Of a stretch of DNA of 64,000 nucleotides, positions 47,594 through 58,860 are shown one piece after another (within the stretch, counting starts at the first letter, position 1; every line of letters starts with the position of its first letter). The position numbers were made by a program, and so were the translations under genes. Source of the DNA: Syngnathus acus (lineage: Eukaryota; Chordata; Actinopteri; Syngnathiformes; Syngnathidae); the NCBI RefSeq assembly GCF_901709675.1, contig NC_051099.1, positions 3,844,001 through 3,908,000 on the forward strand, written 5' to 3'. Below the pieces are notes generated by a model. It searched no databases. It saw nothing but the letters and a program-made list of their open reading frames with translations, and was not told the DNA's origin.

Positions 47594-49961
47594 TTAGGGT
47601 TGGTTTAAGACATCACCTTCAGGTTTGGGGTGCATGAGCATCAGCGGCACCTCGGCGGTCACGTCGCTGTCAAGGAGAAAAAAAAAAAAAAAGTCAACTC
47701 CACATAAGGCTTCGGAAGGACGTTGAGCAGTCACATGGTAGGAAGTGATGTTCACCTGGAAGTGAGTCCTCCCAGCAGGCTGCGGAACACAACACAGGGG
47801 TCATGCAGGACATCAACAAGTGAATACAAAGGCAAAACCTCACAAATCACTTCACGCAATCATTGTGGCGGCTCAGTCGAGCAGACTGACACTCACCCTC
47901 CTCCAGCCACCATCAGGTTGACTTTGAGCTTGTAGGACACCAGAATTCCCAGCACCTCCTTGTCAATACCCTGTCGCAACCTGAAAATATTCAGTCCAAA
48001 CATTGGCAATGTGAGAAACACTCAACTCCAGCCCATGGAAATGTCTTCTTACATGGTGGTGGAGGCCAGGTTGGTGTCCTCGTCTTTGAGGCGGCCATCC
48101 AGGGCCAAGCCTCGCTTCTCCTTGTTGTCTGCCAGCAGCGGCACGATGGTCAGCGTGTTCTCCAAGGTGCCGCCTGCCTCCACCGTCTCGCTGCCAAACA
48201 AAGCGGACCGCGCGTCAGGCGACATGCATTGTGGCTTGGTGCGTGACAGCGCCACCTACCCGAACTCCTTGGAGAAGACACACTTGGTGTACTTGTCGGC
48301 GGAGTAGAGGACGATGTCAGTGGTCTGGTCCACTGCGAGGAAGAGTGACCTTGAGTAACCTGGAGCTAGGTAGCAAGCTGGGACACGCACCTGAGATCTG
48401 AATTTTCTTGACAGTTTTGTTGCTCTCATTGTTGATCTTAAACTTGATGGGGATGGTCTCGCCATGGAAGTAGAGCTGCAGCACACCCACAAAGATCATT
48501 TCGGTGCCTAAACGGCCATTGCTGTTGTGGTTGCGGCAGGAGCGCATACATACGTCCTTGTCCAGGGAAACCTCAAGGTGCACGGGCTTGTCCGACATCA
48601 TGAAGCTCTTGCAGATCTCCGCCTTGGGCCCGGCGCCCACCTCAGATGGCGCGAACTGGATTTTGCGGACGATGAGACGCGCCGTGTCCCTGCGAGCGAC
48701 ACGCACGCTCGGCATCACGACGATCCCGCGAGACAAACGGACCCGTACCCAACTCACTTCTTCTCGATCTTCTCATCTGGGTTGCACTTATCGTTGGCCA
48801 GGAAGGCCTTGACCTCAAAGTCCACGCCGCAAGCCTGAAACACACATACACGCGTCCAAACTGTAAACATACATTCTCCCGCCATCGAAAGAATGGCCCT
48901 GCTAACATAGTGCTAAAGCTAGTTAGCTTTTTCTCTTCTCTACATTTTCCCTTTGTCTTTTTTTGAATTATTCTTTATCATTCTTTTTTCCTGTGGCATA
49001 CCTTCCCCTTGTCGTCAGGGCCCGGTTGCAGCGACACAGAACACGGAAGGTTGGTGGGAATCTGTACACGAACGTGAAAACGTTAGACGGTAGCATTAGT
49101 AGCATCAACGCTTATGATGGGGCGGCAGTACTTCAAAGCTGAAGGGGCGGGCGTCGTTGCCGGCCTTCTTGAGGAGCGTTTCGTGCATTTCGGAGAGCGC
49201 CGGCTTGTGGTCGTCTGGGGAGAGCTGCTCGATGTGGATCCAGATGTCCTTGCGGAAGCACAAGCCCATCACGTCCAGGTCATCGCTGCCGTAGCGGAAG
49301 GCGCACGCCAGCTGCACAAACACTGACGGGCGGCCGTGGGCAGTACTGTGTTAGCATGTTAGCGAGCTGGAATGTTAGCTAGCTGTATTACAGTGTTAAT
49401 ATTAGAATGCTACCCATTCATCAATTTTCTAAAATGCTGCAGCTTCACCTTTTCTGTCTCCAAAGTTTGTTGGGTCCAATTTGACAACGCCATCTGCATG
49501 AGACATTTTTGTACAAGTCACTTGACGACACACACACACACACACGTGTGCATGTGCGCACATGCACAGGCACTCACCGAGTCTTTCCACGTTGTTGATG
49601 TGGTCCACGTAGTCTCGCTTTCCCAGGTAAAGCGTGAGACCGCCGTTGCCGCTCGTCTTCTTGAAAACTCTGCACAAGGCCAAAAGTGTGATTGGACGTG
49701 AGAGGGGTTAGGAAACGCATCCTGGTACATTGGATGAGAGAGGGAACGAGGAAGCGCTCGGTCGGATGAGCGAGAGACTAATGTCGAGGCCGATCGTGTG
49801 CCTGCGGATTGAGCTGTCACCTTAGGTGAGTGTTTGACCTTTTGCGTGTTTGTGACTGAGGTGTTGGGCCGGTGCTAGCAAGCGTCACCATAATCATAGA
49901 GAAGAAGAATCTTTTCTTTTTATTTTGTGCTGTCTTGCGTATGTGCAACTCACTTTGCCAT
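47594..49961 (-). CDS. arr3: Cone-type arrestin (arrestin-3, retinal)
   Basis: Cone arrestin binds light-activated, phosphorylated cone opsin and ends signalling. Thirteen coding exons, 49954-49961, 49578-49669, 49449-49493, 49132-49322, 49002-49061, 48758-48834, 48554-48689, 48391-48475, 48260-48332, 48053-48190, 47897-47980, 47756-47779 and 47594-47666, join in phase to 361 residues. The start [20 protein letters not shown] is close to ARR3 (human [12 protein letters not shown]), not rod arrestin or beta-arrestin. Family blocks include [55 protein letters not shown] and LMHPKPE. The 5' UTR is spliced: an acceptor lies at 49986. After MHPKPE the frame reads GDVLNQP and stops, so the usual acidic C-tail is absent (human ARR3 is 388 residues). 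A donor-like GAAG|GTGATG sits at that point, so a missed last exon is the main alternative. Confidence 0.93.
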
Positions 49962-50901
49962 GTCTGGAAACTTCTCAAAGCGTTCTGAGGAAGACAAGGA
50001 AAGAGCATCTTAATGTGATTGTTAGTGAAGATCGCGTCCATCTCGGCAAAGGTTAATCCCGGCCCGCGGGATTAGGCCGGCGGCGTGATTGAAGATGAGG
50101 ATGCCGTAACTATTCCTGGAGCACTAACTGGATCTATTGGGTATTAACGGCAAACTAAATCCTCAGAAGGCTACAAAGTCTTCTCATTTGCTTGATTTGA
50201 ATGACCTCCACAGGGCAGAGGGGGGGATTGCCCAAACAAGTAGTATTTTCATTTTGCTTAGCCATCTCTTTCAATTGAACCAGTGAAAGAACATTTTCCA
50301 CCATATTCCAATTAAGATGTGTCACAATCCAGCCGCGATTAACCTGATAATGGAGTCGAAAGATTTTGATAGTTCTCCGATGAATGGGATTATGGAACGT
50401 GTTGTAACTGCTAATCGCTTCGGACTTGATTGCGCAACACGCCACGTCTCATACATATTCAAGCGATATATTTATCAAGAGCTCAATCTTGACTTTGCAT
50501 TATCTAATGAGGTCCGGTTGAAAAATTAATTTGTGCACTGGATTTTAGACAGTCAAATTATTAGAAACACTGCCCGCTCGTGAACTCAAACCACTGGAAT
50601 GGTAAAATCATTCAAGGCCATTCCAATTGCACTGGAACTATTTTTTTTCCCATATTCTCGATCGGTTTCCACAAAAACAATGAAGACATGACTCCTCAAA
50701 AAGCATTCATCAAGACACAAGTGCCAAACATGAGTCCACTCACTTTAACTCAGGACACAAGTGAGCATCAATACGACCAACATTGAACGTCACACAATCC
50801 AAGGGAAGGAGCGGGCGGGCCTTACCTGCGCTTGGCGATGGAAACTTGTGGGAAGGGCGAGCGCCAGCAGGTGTGTGTGAGCTGCAACAGAGGCGGGGGC
50901 C

Positions 50902-50909
50902 CTTTTAAA
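50902..50909 (-). promoter_or_regulatory. TATA-like box of arr3
   Basis: The minus strand reads TTTAAAAG about 30 bp before a likely transcript start, followed by the predicted noncoding exon that ends at 50826. A TATA-like core promoter would fit a tissue-specific gene. The start site itself is inferred. Confidence 0.4.
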
Positions 50910-52246
50910 GAAGGTGCAGGTAGGGGGGTGGGGGCAGCCTTGTGGCTTAGTGATGACAAAATCCAATCAAGCGCTTTTGGAACACAAAAGAGTTGAAAAT
51001 AGTCCAGGACGCATGTATGCAACCTGCCTACTGCCTCCAGTTGTCATCTTGTTGACCCTGCAGGTTCCAAACAACCCAACATTTCTTACAACTTAATTGT
51101 CCATGTGTCAAACAAAAGCTTTTGCCCCAAATTTTTGTGAAACTTTCAAATGGGCTGACTGAGCTGAACCCAAAACATTGCAGAATTGCCACCAGTTTAT
51201 TTTTAAAACATTTGTCATCATCTTTGATGTCTTCTTATCCGGTTTGGTTATTTGTCTTGGGAATTGCCAGGATGAACCTTCTCCAGTCTCAAAATAAAAT
51301 AATCGGAATTAAGAAACTCCTGGAAAACTTTTGTTGTTGTTGTGACGGGGGCGGGATGCTGTGCCCTCCATTTATGGTGATTCCTTCTTGGAAATGTTTA
51401 CGTGATGAGAGGCCAAATCAAGTCCATGTTATTTGTAGCTCGGATCAGCGTGGACATTCTCGGAGCTCCTAAATCTAAATCTGGTTTGCGCGTGCACATT
51501 AAGGACTCTCCGCGTGGAGCTAAGCCTTTTTTTTCCAGTTGGTCTCTTGAACGTGCCAGGGATTAAACGCCAAGACATAACCCAAGATTTATTTGTAATC
51601 TCTTGGGAGGGGTCGCGACGGAAATAGCAACAAGTAGTATTGAAGGTGTAAAGCCCACCTTTCCATAGCAAATTCGTCTCCTCTTTTGTGCCAGTCCGGT
51701 GCAGAACATGTGGTCCTCCAGGATTACTTTTGTTGGTCAACTGTAGTCCTTAGGCAGAATTCAAAGAAACACAAAACAACAAACACACTTTCCCCCCCAA
51801 TAAAAAACTATCACACCGGGCTGCAAAATCTTTTTTCCTGGGGTACTTAATGTTTTTAATGTGTGCATAATGTTCACTTCTCAGCCAATCCTGAAACCAG
51901 ATCCCGCTAGGTCATAATCAATATTTTGTTTCTCTCGATGGTAGCACACGCTTTCTACTCTAAGACACATACTGTGCTCTCTCGTGGCCGGAGGAAACGT
52001 CCACATGTGTTTCCACCTTGAAAATAAATGGTGGTGAATTTACTCCGTTCCATTTTTCCATGCTTGCACTAAAGTTATAAATAGACCATACATCGACTTC
52101 AATACGTAACTAAATCCAGATTAATTAATTGGGTAGAACCACTTGACAAAATAAGCGTAAACGTCCCTGCAGTGCCATCTAGTGGATTTGTTGCGGATTG
52201 ACAGTTTGTAGCATTTTCTTGACGAACGTGTAAAGTGACGTTAGAG

Positions 52247-52254
52247 TGACGTCA
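52247..52254 (+). promoter_or_regulatory. Perfect CRE upstream of mcf2
   Basis: TGACGTCA lies 196 bp before the mcf2 start codon, preceded at 52236 by a half-site (GTGACGTTA). A CREB/ATF site is plausible. Function is not shown by sequence. Confidence 0.4.
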
Positions 52255-52449
52255 TGTGTGACATCAGGCGGACGTGGTCAGGTCAGATGTGTCCCTGCCG
52301 CAGAGGCCTGAGCACTTCCCTCCCCTCCCGTTCCGTTCCGTTCGGATACTGCGGGGAAGATTCACGCGCGCACACATTTGCTCGTCCTCGTCGAGTCCCA
52401 CTGCAGAGTTGCCGACTTCCGGAAAACATCACACAACCGAGTGGCACTA

Positions 52450-55400
52450 ATGGCTGAGTCCAAGCCGCAGCGGGGCTTCCCGCGTCTCCGCCGCGCCGCG
52501 GTAAGTTCCAGTCTGCGTGTTTGTTTGTGTTTTTGTGTGAAGGCGCTGGCGGATGCTAGAGGTTGTGGAGGATGCTGATGCTGCGCTATACACACACACG
52601 CACTCAGGTGCGCGTCACCTTGAGAAAGTACGCGCGTGCGTAGAGGAACACTGCGGACTGAGTCACATGATGCGGCTCCAGTTGTGCGCTTGTGTTGCAG
52701 TCTCTCCAAAGTCTATGACTTCTATCATTCGTCATTAAAGCAGACTGATGATCTTTTCTGTTTAAGGGGAAGTCAAGTTTAAAGTGACACCCTATCTAAA
52801 TGACCTAAAAGATGTTGCCATGACAACCGATGCTCATCCTCCTCAGACATCATTTCCTGGCAACCTGCATTTGGTGTTGGTCCTCCACCCCTCTACCTTG
52901 CTAAGCTCCACCCCCAGCCCATCCTCCAGCACCGACCTGGGCTTCCGCTTCAGCCAGGATGACTTCCTGTTCAAGATGCCGGTAACCCAAAGTCGGCACA
53001 ATCGGCGACTGAGCCGACGTCATGACGTCAAAGTCTTGTGATGTCTCAGGTGGTGATGCTGCGTTCGGTGGGCGACCTGCTTCGCTACATCGACGACAAC
53101 CGCCTGACCTCGGAGGCGTGCGGCGCAGCCGAGCGCCGTCAAAGCGACTGGATCGTTCTGCGCTCGGTAAGTCAACCCATGTCAGCACGTCAGCACGTCA
53201 GAGAACAAACCTACTTTTGAAGGATTTGGATTGGATGGGCTGTGAAGGCAGCAGTTGTTGGCTCACTGTTTCTTAGCATGTTAGCGTAGCGTGACGTGGC
53301 CTATGCTAATGGATGTGTGTGTGTGGATGGGGGGGGGGGGGGGGTGCAGGCCATCGAGACGTTCGCCGTGACGGTAAAGGAGGTGGCTCACCTTCTGCAA
53401 GGCTTCGGCTCCGAGTTGTCGGACAGCGAACTTCCGGACGAGGCCAACGCCATCGACTTCCTGCTCCGCTCGCACACGCAGCGCTACCGACACATGAAGG
53501 TGTGCGTGCGGCGCTTCTGGCGGGCTCGTGCGCTTGTCGTTATTACTCCTGTTGCCTTGCCTTGTAGGAGGACATTGTCGGGGTGCTGAAGGAAGGACGC
53601 ATCCTGCTGGACAATCTGGAGACACTGCAAGCCTCCAAGAAGGATTCGGCAGAAGACCGCGAAGATATCCAGTCAGACTTGGACACGGTTCAAAGGTCAG
53701 CGCACTCTCCTGACAACAAACGCAAGAAAAGTCTGACGTTGGAATAAATCTGTGTGCATGTGTGCAGGCTGCTGTCTCAGCTGCGCGACATGGAGGAGGC
53801 CTTTGATGGCTTCTTTGAGAAACATCACCTGAAGATGCAACAGTACCATCAGCTGCTGCTTTATGAGCGCAACTTCCAGCAGGTGTGCATGTATGTGTAA
53901 CCCCCCCATACGCGTCCGCTACAACCTGCGTGTGGGTGCGCAGATGGAGGAGGAGCTGGAGAAGATGTCAGCCGAGGAGAAGGCCATCCCCGCCGTGGGC
54001 CACACGTTGCTGCACACTGAGCAACTCATCAAAGATCTGCACGCTCTGGAGCAACGCGCACAGGTCTCAAGCGTCCGTGCACGAACGCACATGTGTGCAT
54101 ACTCACACCGAGTTTACGTGTGTGGTCAGGAGGTGATGTCCCGCGCTCAGGTCCTGACGTTACAGGGCCACCAGCTGGCCGCTTGCCATCATTACGCGCT
54201 GGCCCTCATCATGCAGCGCTGCAATGAGTTGCGTCATCACTGTGATGTCATCAGCGGGAGCCTCCGCGGCAAACGCGCAACGCTGACACGAGCGAGAGAC
54301 TTGCTCGTACGGCTGGACCATGTAAGTGTGTGTGTATTGTTTTGTGCAACACACACCAAATGCGTGCGCATGCCTGTTTTTGTGCGGTCTTGTGTGTTTC
54401 CACGTGAGCGTGTGCATGCAGGCTCTGCGCTGGTGTGACGAGGGCGCGTACCTGCTGGCCAGTCAGACGGCGGAGCGCTTCCAGAGCCGCGAGGGGGCTC
54501 AGGAAGCCCTGCGGTGCCTCAGCTGCCACCAAGAGAGGGCGCCAGACGTGGCGGACCACAAAAGAGACATCCTCAATTTGGAGTTTGAGGCCATTCTCAC
54601 GCCTCAGCTGCAGGTAGCGCCCCCTGGCGGCCTTCCTAGGTCAGTGGCAGGGTGGCAGGGTGGCCGAGGGCAGGGGCTTCCACTTAATTGTATCTGTCAG
54701 ATTAGCCTATCATGAGTCGCCTGCCGCCTGTTCTGCGTCTGATCACATGACATTACCCAGTGTCAGATCTCCATGGTGGCCGACAAGCTGTCATCCGTGC
54801 GGACCATGATCCAAAACCGGGAGCGGTATCTTCGCAAAATGACCGACGTGAGGGTCAGACCCATCCAGCCGGTGGCGCCACGGCCTGAAGTGGAAGCGAC
54901 GGTGCAACAAGGAGCCAAGGCACCGCTCTTCTCGCCCAAACACAGTAAGGCCCCTTCATCTGGTTTCCATCTGAATCAAAATAAAATGTTCACTCTGGGT
55001 CTGGTTCTGCTGTAAATTTGGTTCTGTCTGTAGGTGTGGACTTCAACCTTCTCAACGCCAGGTTCTCCTTTGATCTTCTTCCTGGAAAGAGGACCTCCAG
55101 GCGGAGCGGTGACCAACGAAAGGTGCGTATTAGAGATGTTTGGTGGTTGATGGAAACGGATCGATGCGACCATCTGGATTTTTGTGTGTGAATAGATCGA
55201 AGTGATGCACGACTACCAAGGCAACCGCAGCTCTCTGTACGGCTCCGCCCCCACCAGCGACTCTGAGGCGGAAGAAGGGGTGGAGCAAGTGACAAGGTGA
55301 CTGACTGAAAGGTGGTGGCGGCAAACCTCAAAGCTGGCGGCGTCCTGACCCGAGTTTTGAACTCCGCAGCCACATCATGAAGGAGCTCATCTCCACCGAG

Positions 55401-58341
55401 AAGATTTACGTGGAGCAGCTCCTGGCCGTTCTTCTGGTGAGCGGACAGAGCTTTACGTCCTCTAATGGTTGCTGATGGCCTTTCTTGTTCTTGCGTGTGG
55501 TGGGGCCCTTCAGGGCTACCGAGCCGAGATGGAGGACCCGTCCGTGTGTCATCTTCTGCCACCGCCTCTCCGTGGTCACCAGGACGTCCTTTTTGGAAAC
55601 ATGCCAGAAATCTACCAATTTCACAGCAGGTACCTTCAAGGCCCAAACCACCTCCGCCCGCTTGGCGTTGGTCAACACATGTCTTGTGCTTCCAGAACCT
55701 TCCTGCAGGACCTCCAGCGCTGCCTGAGCACTCCGGAGCAGGTCGGCCAGTGTTTCCTGCGGCGGGTGAGAGCGATGACCACGACGACCTTCTGTGCCAC
55801 AAGTCAAATCAGCCTTACATACGTGTGGATGCATGTGTCCGCAGAAGGCGAAGTTCCAGATGTACGAGCATTACTGCCAGAACAAGCCACGCTCCGAGTC
55901 GCTATGGAAAGAGTGCTGTGACTCCGCCTTCTTCCAGGTGTGCGTGTGCCTTGATATGTATCTGTGTGCGTTCCCAGAGGAGCAATGATGTACCGTTTTC
56001 TGGGCGCAGGAGTGCCAGAAGAAGCTGGAGCACAAGCTGCCTCTGGACTCGTACCTCCTGAAACCCATCCAGCGTCTCACCAAGTACCAGCTGATCCTGA
56101 AGGTTCCCATTGCAGGCACTGACGCAGCATGGCGGCGCACACGCCTCACACGCCTGTCGCCCTTGTGCCTTCACGCAGGAGCTTCTCAAACACTGCACAG
56201 AGCCGCAGTACCGCTCGCAACTGCAGGAGGCGCTGGACTGCATGCTCGACCTGCTCAAGTCCGTCAACGACTCCATGCACCAGACCGCCATCATCGGATA
56301 CCAGGTGGCCGTCTGTCACGCCTCATCGAGAGCTGTCAATGCGCATGCTGACCGATGGTGGGCGTGGCAGGGCGAGTTGGGCCTGCTGGGCCGCGTGGTT
56401 CTGCAGGGCAGCTTCAGCGTGTGGAGCAGCCACAAGAGGGCGGCGGCACGCATGCGGGAGCTGGCCCGCTTCAAAGGTGCCCAGCGCCACGTCTTCCTCT
56501 ACGAGCGAGCGCTGGTGTGCTGCAAGCGTCGCGACGACCGCCAAGGCTCGCCCGTCTACAGCTTCAAGTCCTGCCTCGGTGTACGTCCGGCGCACACACA
56601 CTCACCCCCATTATTTTGACACATTCAAAAGACAAAAATGATGATGCCCATCTCTACTGTAAATGGAGGAACAGATCATCTCATTTCATTCCTTCCATAT
56701 TTTTTTGTCTCGCGCATCTGCGCTCAGATGAATTCAGTGAGCGTGACAGAAACAGTGAAAGGAGACCCCAAGAAGTTTGAAGTCTGCCACAGAGGAAGCC
56801 AGGAAGTCTACATCCTGCAGGTAAAGAGTTCAAAGAGTCCTTCATCCATTCCTTGAGCGATAGAAAACTGCCTGCACCTATCAAGCAATCCGATAAGCCA
56901 ATAGTCCAAACACGAGCCACTCCGAATCAAATTGTGGAAAATACAACAATCACAACTTTGCACAATCGCCCCTTCTGTAATTTGGGGACAACAAACACAA
57001 CACCACCAACACTTCCATTTTGCAATTAACATGTTGACATGCGGGTGTATGCTTGCACAGGCTCCCAGCGTGGAGGTGAAGGTCGCCTGGCTCACAGAGA
57101 TCCAAAAGCTCATCAGTCAACTGCACAAAGGTAACTTGAGGGGTGAATGGAGAGACATTTCTCCATTCATGAATGGGTAAATGAGACTACTACTTGCACT
57201 TGTCCTCCCTCACCTTCATTGAAGCAGCGTGTGACTCTTCAGTCTTTCCTTCCGTGTCGCCATCGAGACAAACATTTGTATTCCCGGCTCACGGACTCCA
57301 GCTGTGTGGTCGGTTCGCGTGCACCGCACCGCCCCCAAGAGGCCAATGCGTGCACAGCAGGAAAGCCCGACCCACGCACAGATGCCGCGTGCAAATAAAA
57401 TAAAATAAAAAATAAATAAATAAATTTATGCAGGAATCAATGTTTGAGGAATGACTGAGCGATCTTTGGTTCACATGCGTGTGGTCTTTCTTTCAGACAG
57501 CCTCATCTCGGACAGGTGAGCCCCACACACATGCACACGTTTTTTTTATTTCCATATTTATGTTCATATTTATTTTTTATAATTTATTTATTTTTGTTTT
57601 TTTAATTTGTAGTATGCTTGCTAAGTGTTTTTTTGTCACTTGCAGCTCTTCCGCCTCCAGCCCCGCCCATCCCAACAGATGGGAGGAGTCTGTGAACACC
57701 AGCCACGCCCATTCGGACCCTCTGGGATTCTCATCCCGACGCGGTGAGTACACTTGCGGCCGCAATGCTAACATCCCTAGCTGAATGCTAACTTCCTTTA
57801 GATTGAATGCTTTTTTTCTCTGGCATGAATCAAAGCTAGCTTTGTCATGTTTCGTTCCCCCCCCCCCGCAGCCTGGTCGGCATCTGCACACTCGGCGGCC
57901 ATCTGCGACGGCTTGGAGGACTGGGGCGCCACGGACGGCTCAGACATGTCCGATTCGGAAGAAGAGGTCAACGCAGGGGAAGAGGATCGACCCCCGACGC
58001 TGGTGAGAGCTCGTGACACCTGACATTCTTTGCAAGTCAGCGGACTAGCTGTTCCCGTTTGCGGCGCCGCAGGTTGCGGGTCGCTATCGAGTCCTGGTGG
58101 CCAGCACCGTGTCGAGCCACGATGACATCATCTTCACGTGCGGCGATGTCATCCAGCTGCTACGCCGCGATGAAAATGGAATGTGGTCAGTAGCTTCTTA
58201 CGCGCACACTCAGTCCACTGTGTGCGTACGTGGCATAAATGTGTATGTGCCGGCATCAGGTTGGTGAGGAACGAGAGTCGCGACGAAGAGGGGCTTGTCC
58301 TGCCCTCAGACCTGCATAGGATTCTGGGAGAGACGTGTTGA
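52450..58341 (+). CDS. mcf2: Rho guanine nucleotide exchange factor MCF2 (DBL)
   Basis: MCF2 (DBL) activates Rho-family GTPases at membranes. Twenty-six exons give 984 residues: 52450-52500, 52847-52981, 53050-53166, 53350-53499, 53568-53695, 53768-53882, 53944-54063, 54130-54321, 54422-54613, 54761-54944, 55034-55122, 55196-55296, 55370-55436, 55514-55629, 55696-55765, 55845-55937, 56010-56102, 56179-56304, 56371-56580, 56728-56820, 57061-57130, 57497-57515, 57646-57743, 57872-58002, 58073-58185, 58260-58341. The start MAESKPQRGFPRLRRAA then SFPGNLHLVLVL matches the short human MCF2 form, with only the end of the CRAL-TRIO domain (18-101). A spectrin-like helical region (about 150-400), a DH domain (about 525-708, RLTKYQLILKELLKHC), a PH domain (about 714-835) and a C-terminal SH3 (about 921-980, RYRVLVASTVSSHDDIIF) follow. 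f9 and fgf13 next door support MCF2 over MCF2L. Confidence 0.94.
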
Positions 58342-58742
58342 GAGCTGATCGGAGAGGCAACGTCTTCCTCACGGTGACGTAGCAGAAAAGCACAACATCA
58401 GCGCTTCCTTCATCATCGTCATCACCAACGTCATGTGCCAAATGGCTTGGCCAAACCTTAGCGTAGAACGTTAGCGTAGCATGGCAGCGCAGCGCCTCTC
58501 CACGCACATGAAGTCAATCGTAGAAGAATGTCAGAAGTGCCTTACATGTGACGACCAGCAAGGGGTGCCTGTAGAGAAGCTCGATGTCCACGAGCGATGA
58601 CATCATCAGTGGCTTTCGGATTCAACGCTGCGCCCTTTAGCGCTTTGTTGTCTTTTTCAAAGCTCATGTTGTGATTTTCAGTTCTGTGCAGGACTTGGGT
58701 TGAGTCACGTTTGTTTCAAAAGTGCTGAGTTGGACATTCACA

Positions 58743-58748
58743 ATTAAA
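58743..58748 (+). terminator. Possible poly(A) signal of mcf2
   Basis: ATTAAA lies about 400 bp after the mcf2 stop and 113 bp before the end of the convergent f9 coding region. Confidence 0.4.
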
Positions 58749-58860
58749 AGCACACAAATCACGTTCGTGGCTTTTTATCGTTTGAAACGTGAGAGGAAGG
58801 GAAAGCGAGAAGGAGGTGGCTACTCTAAGAAGCAGAAGATGGAGACAAAGAAGTGCATGT

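Larger units (their letters stand above)
49962..52449. other. arr3 5' region and mcf2 upstream flank
   Basis: On the minus strand a probable noncoding arr3 exon ends at donor CAG|GTAAGG (50826), giving an 840-bp first intron. Beyond it lies the arr3 promoter. The rest, to the mcf2 start, contains AT-rich sequence and no gene I can support. Confidence 0.5.

Noticed and set aside
52847-52981. Missing 5' part of the CRAL-TRIO domain in mcf2 taken as truncation
   Set aside because: The short human MCF2 form also starts with the MAE...RRG exon and enters the same domain at SFPGNLHLVLVL, so this is a normal start.
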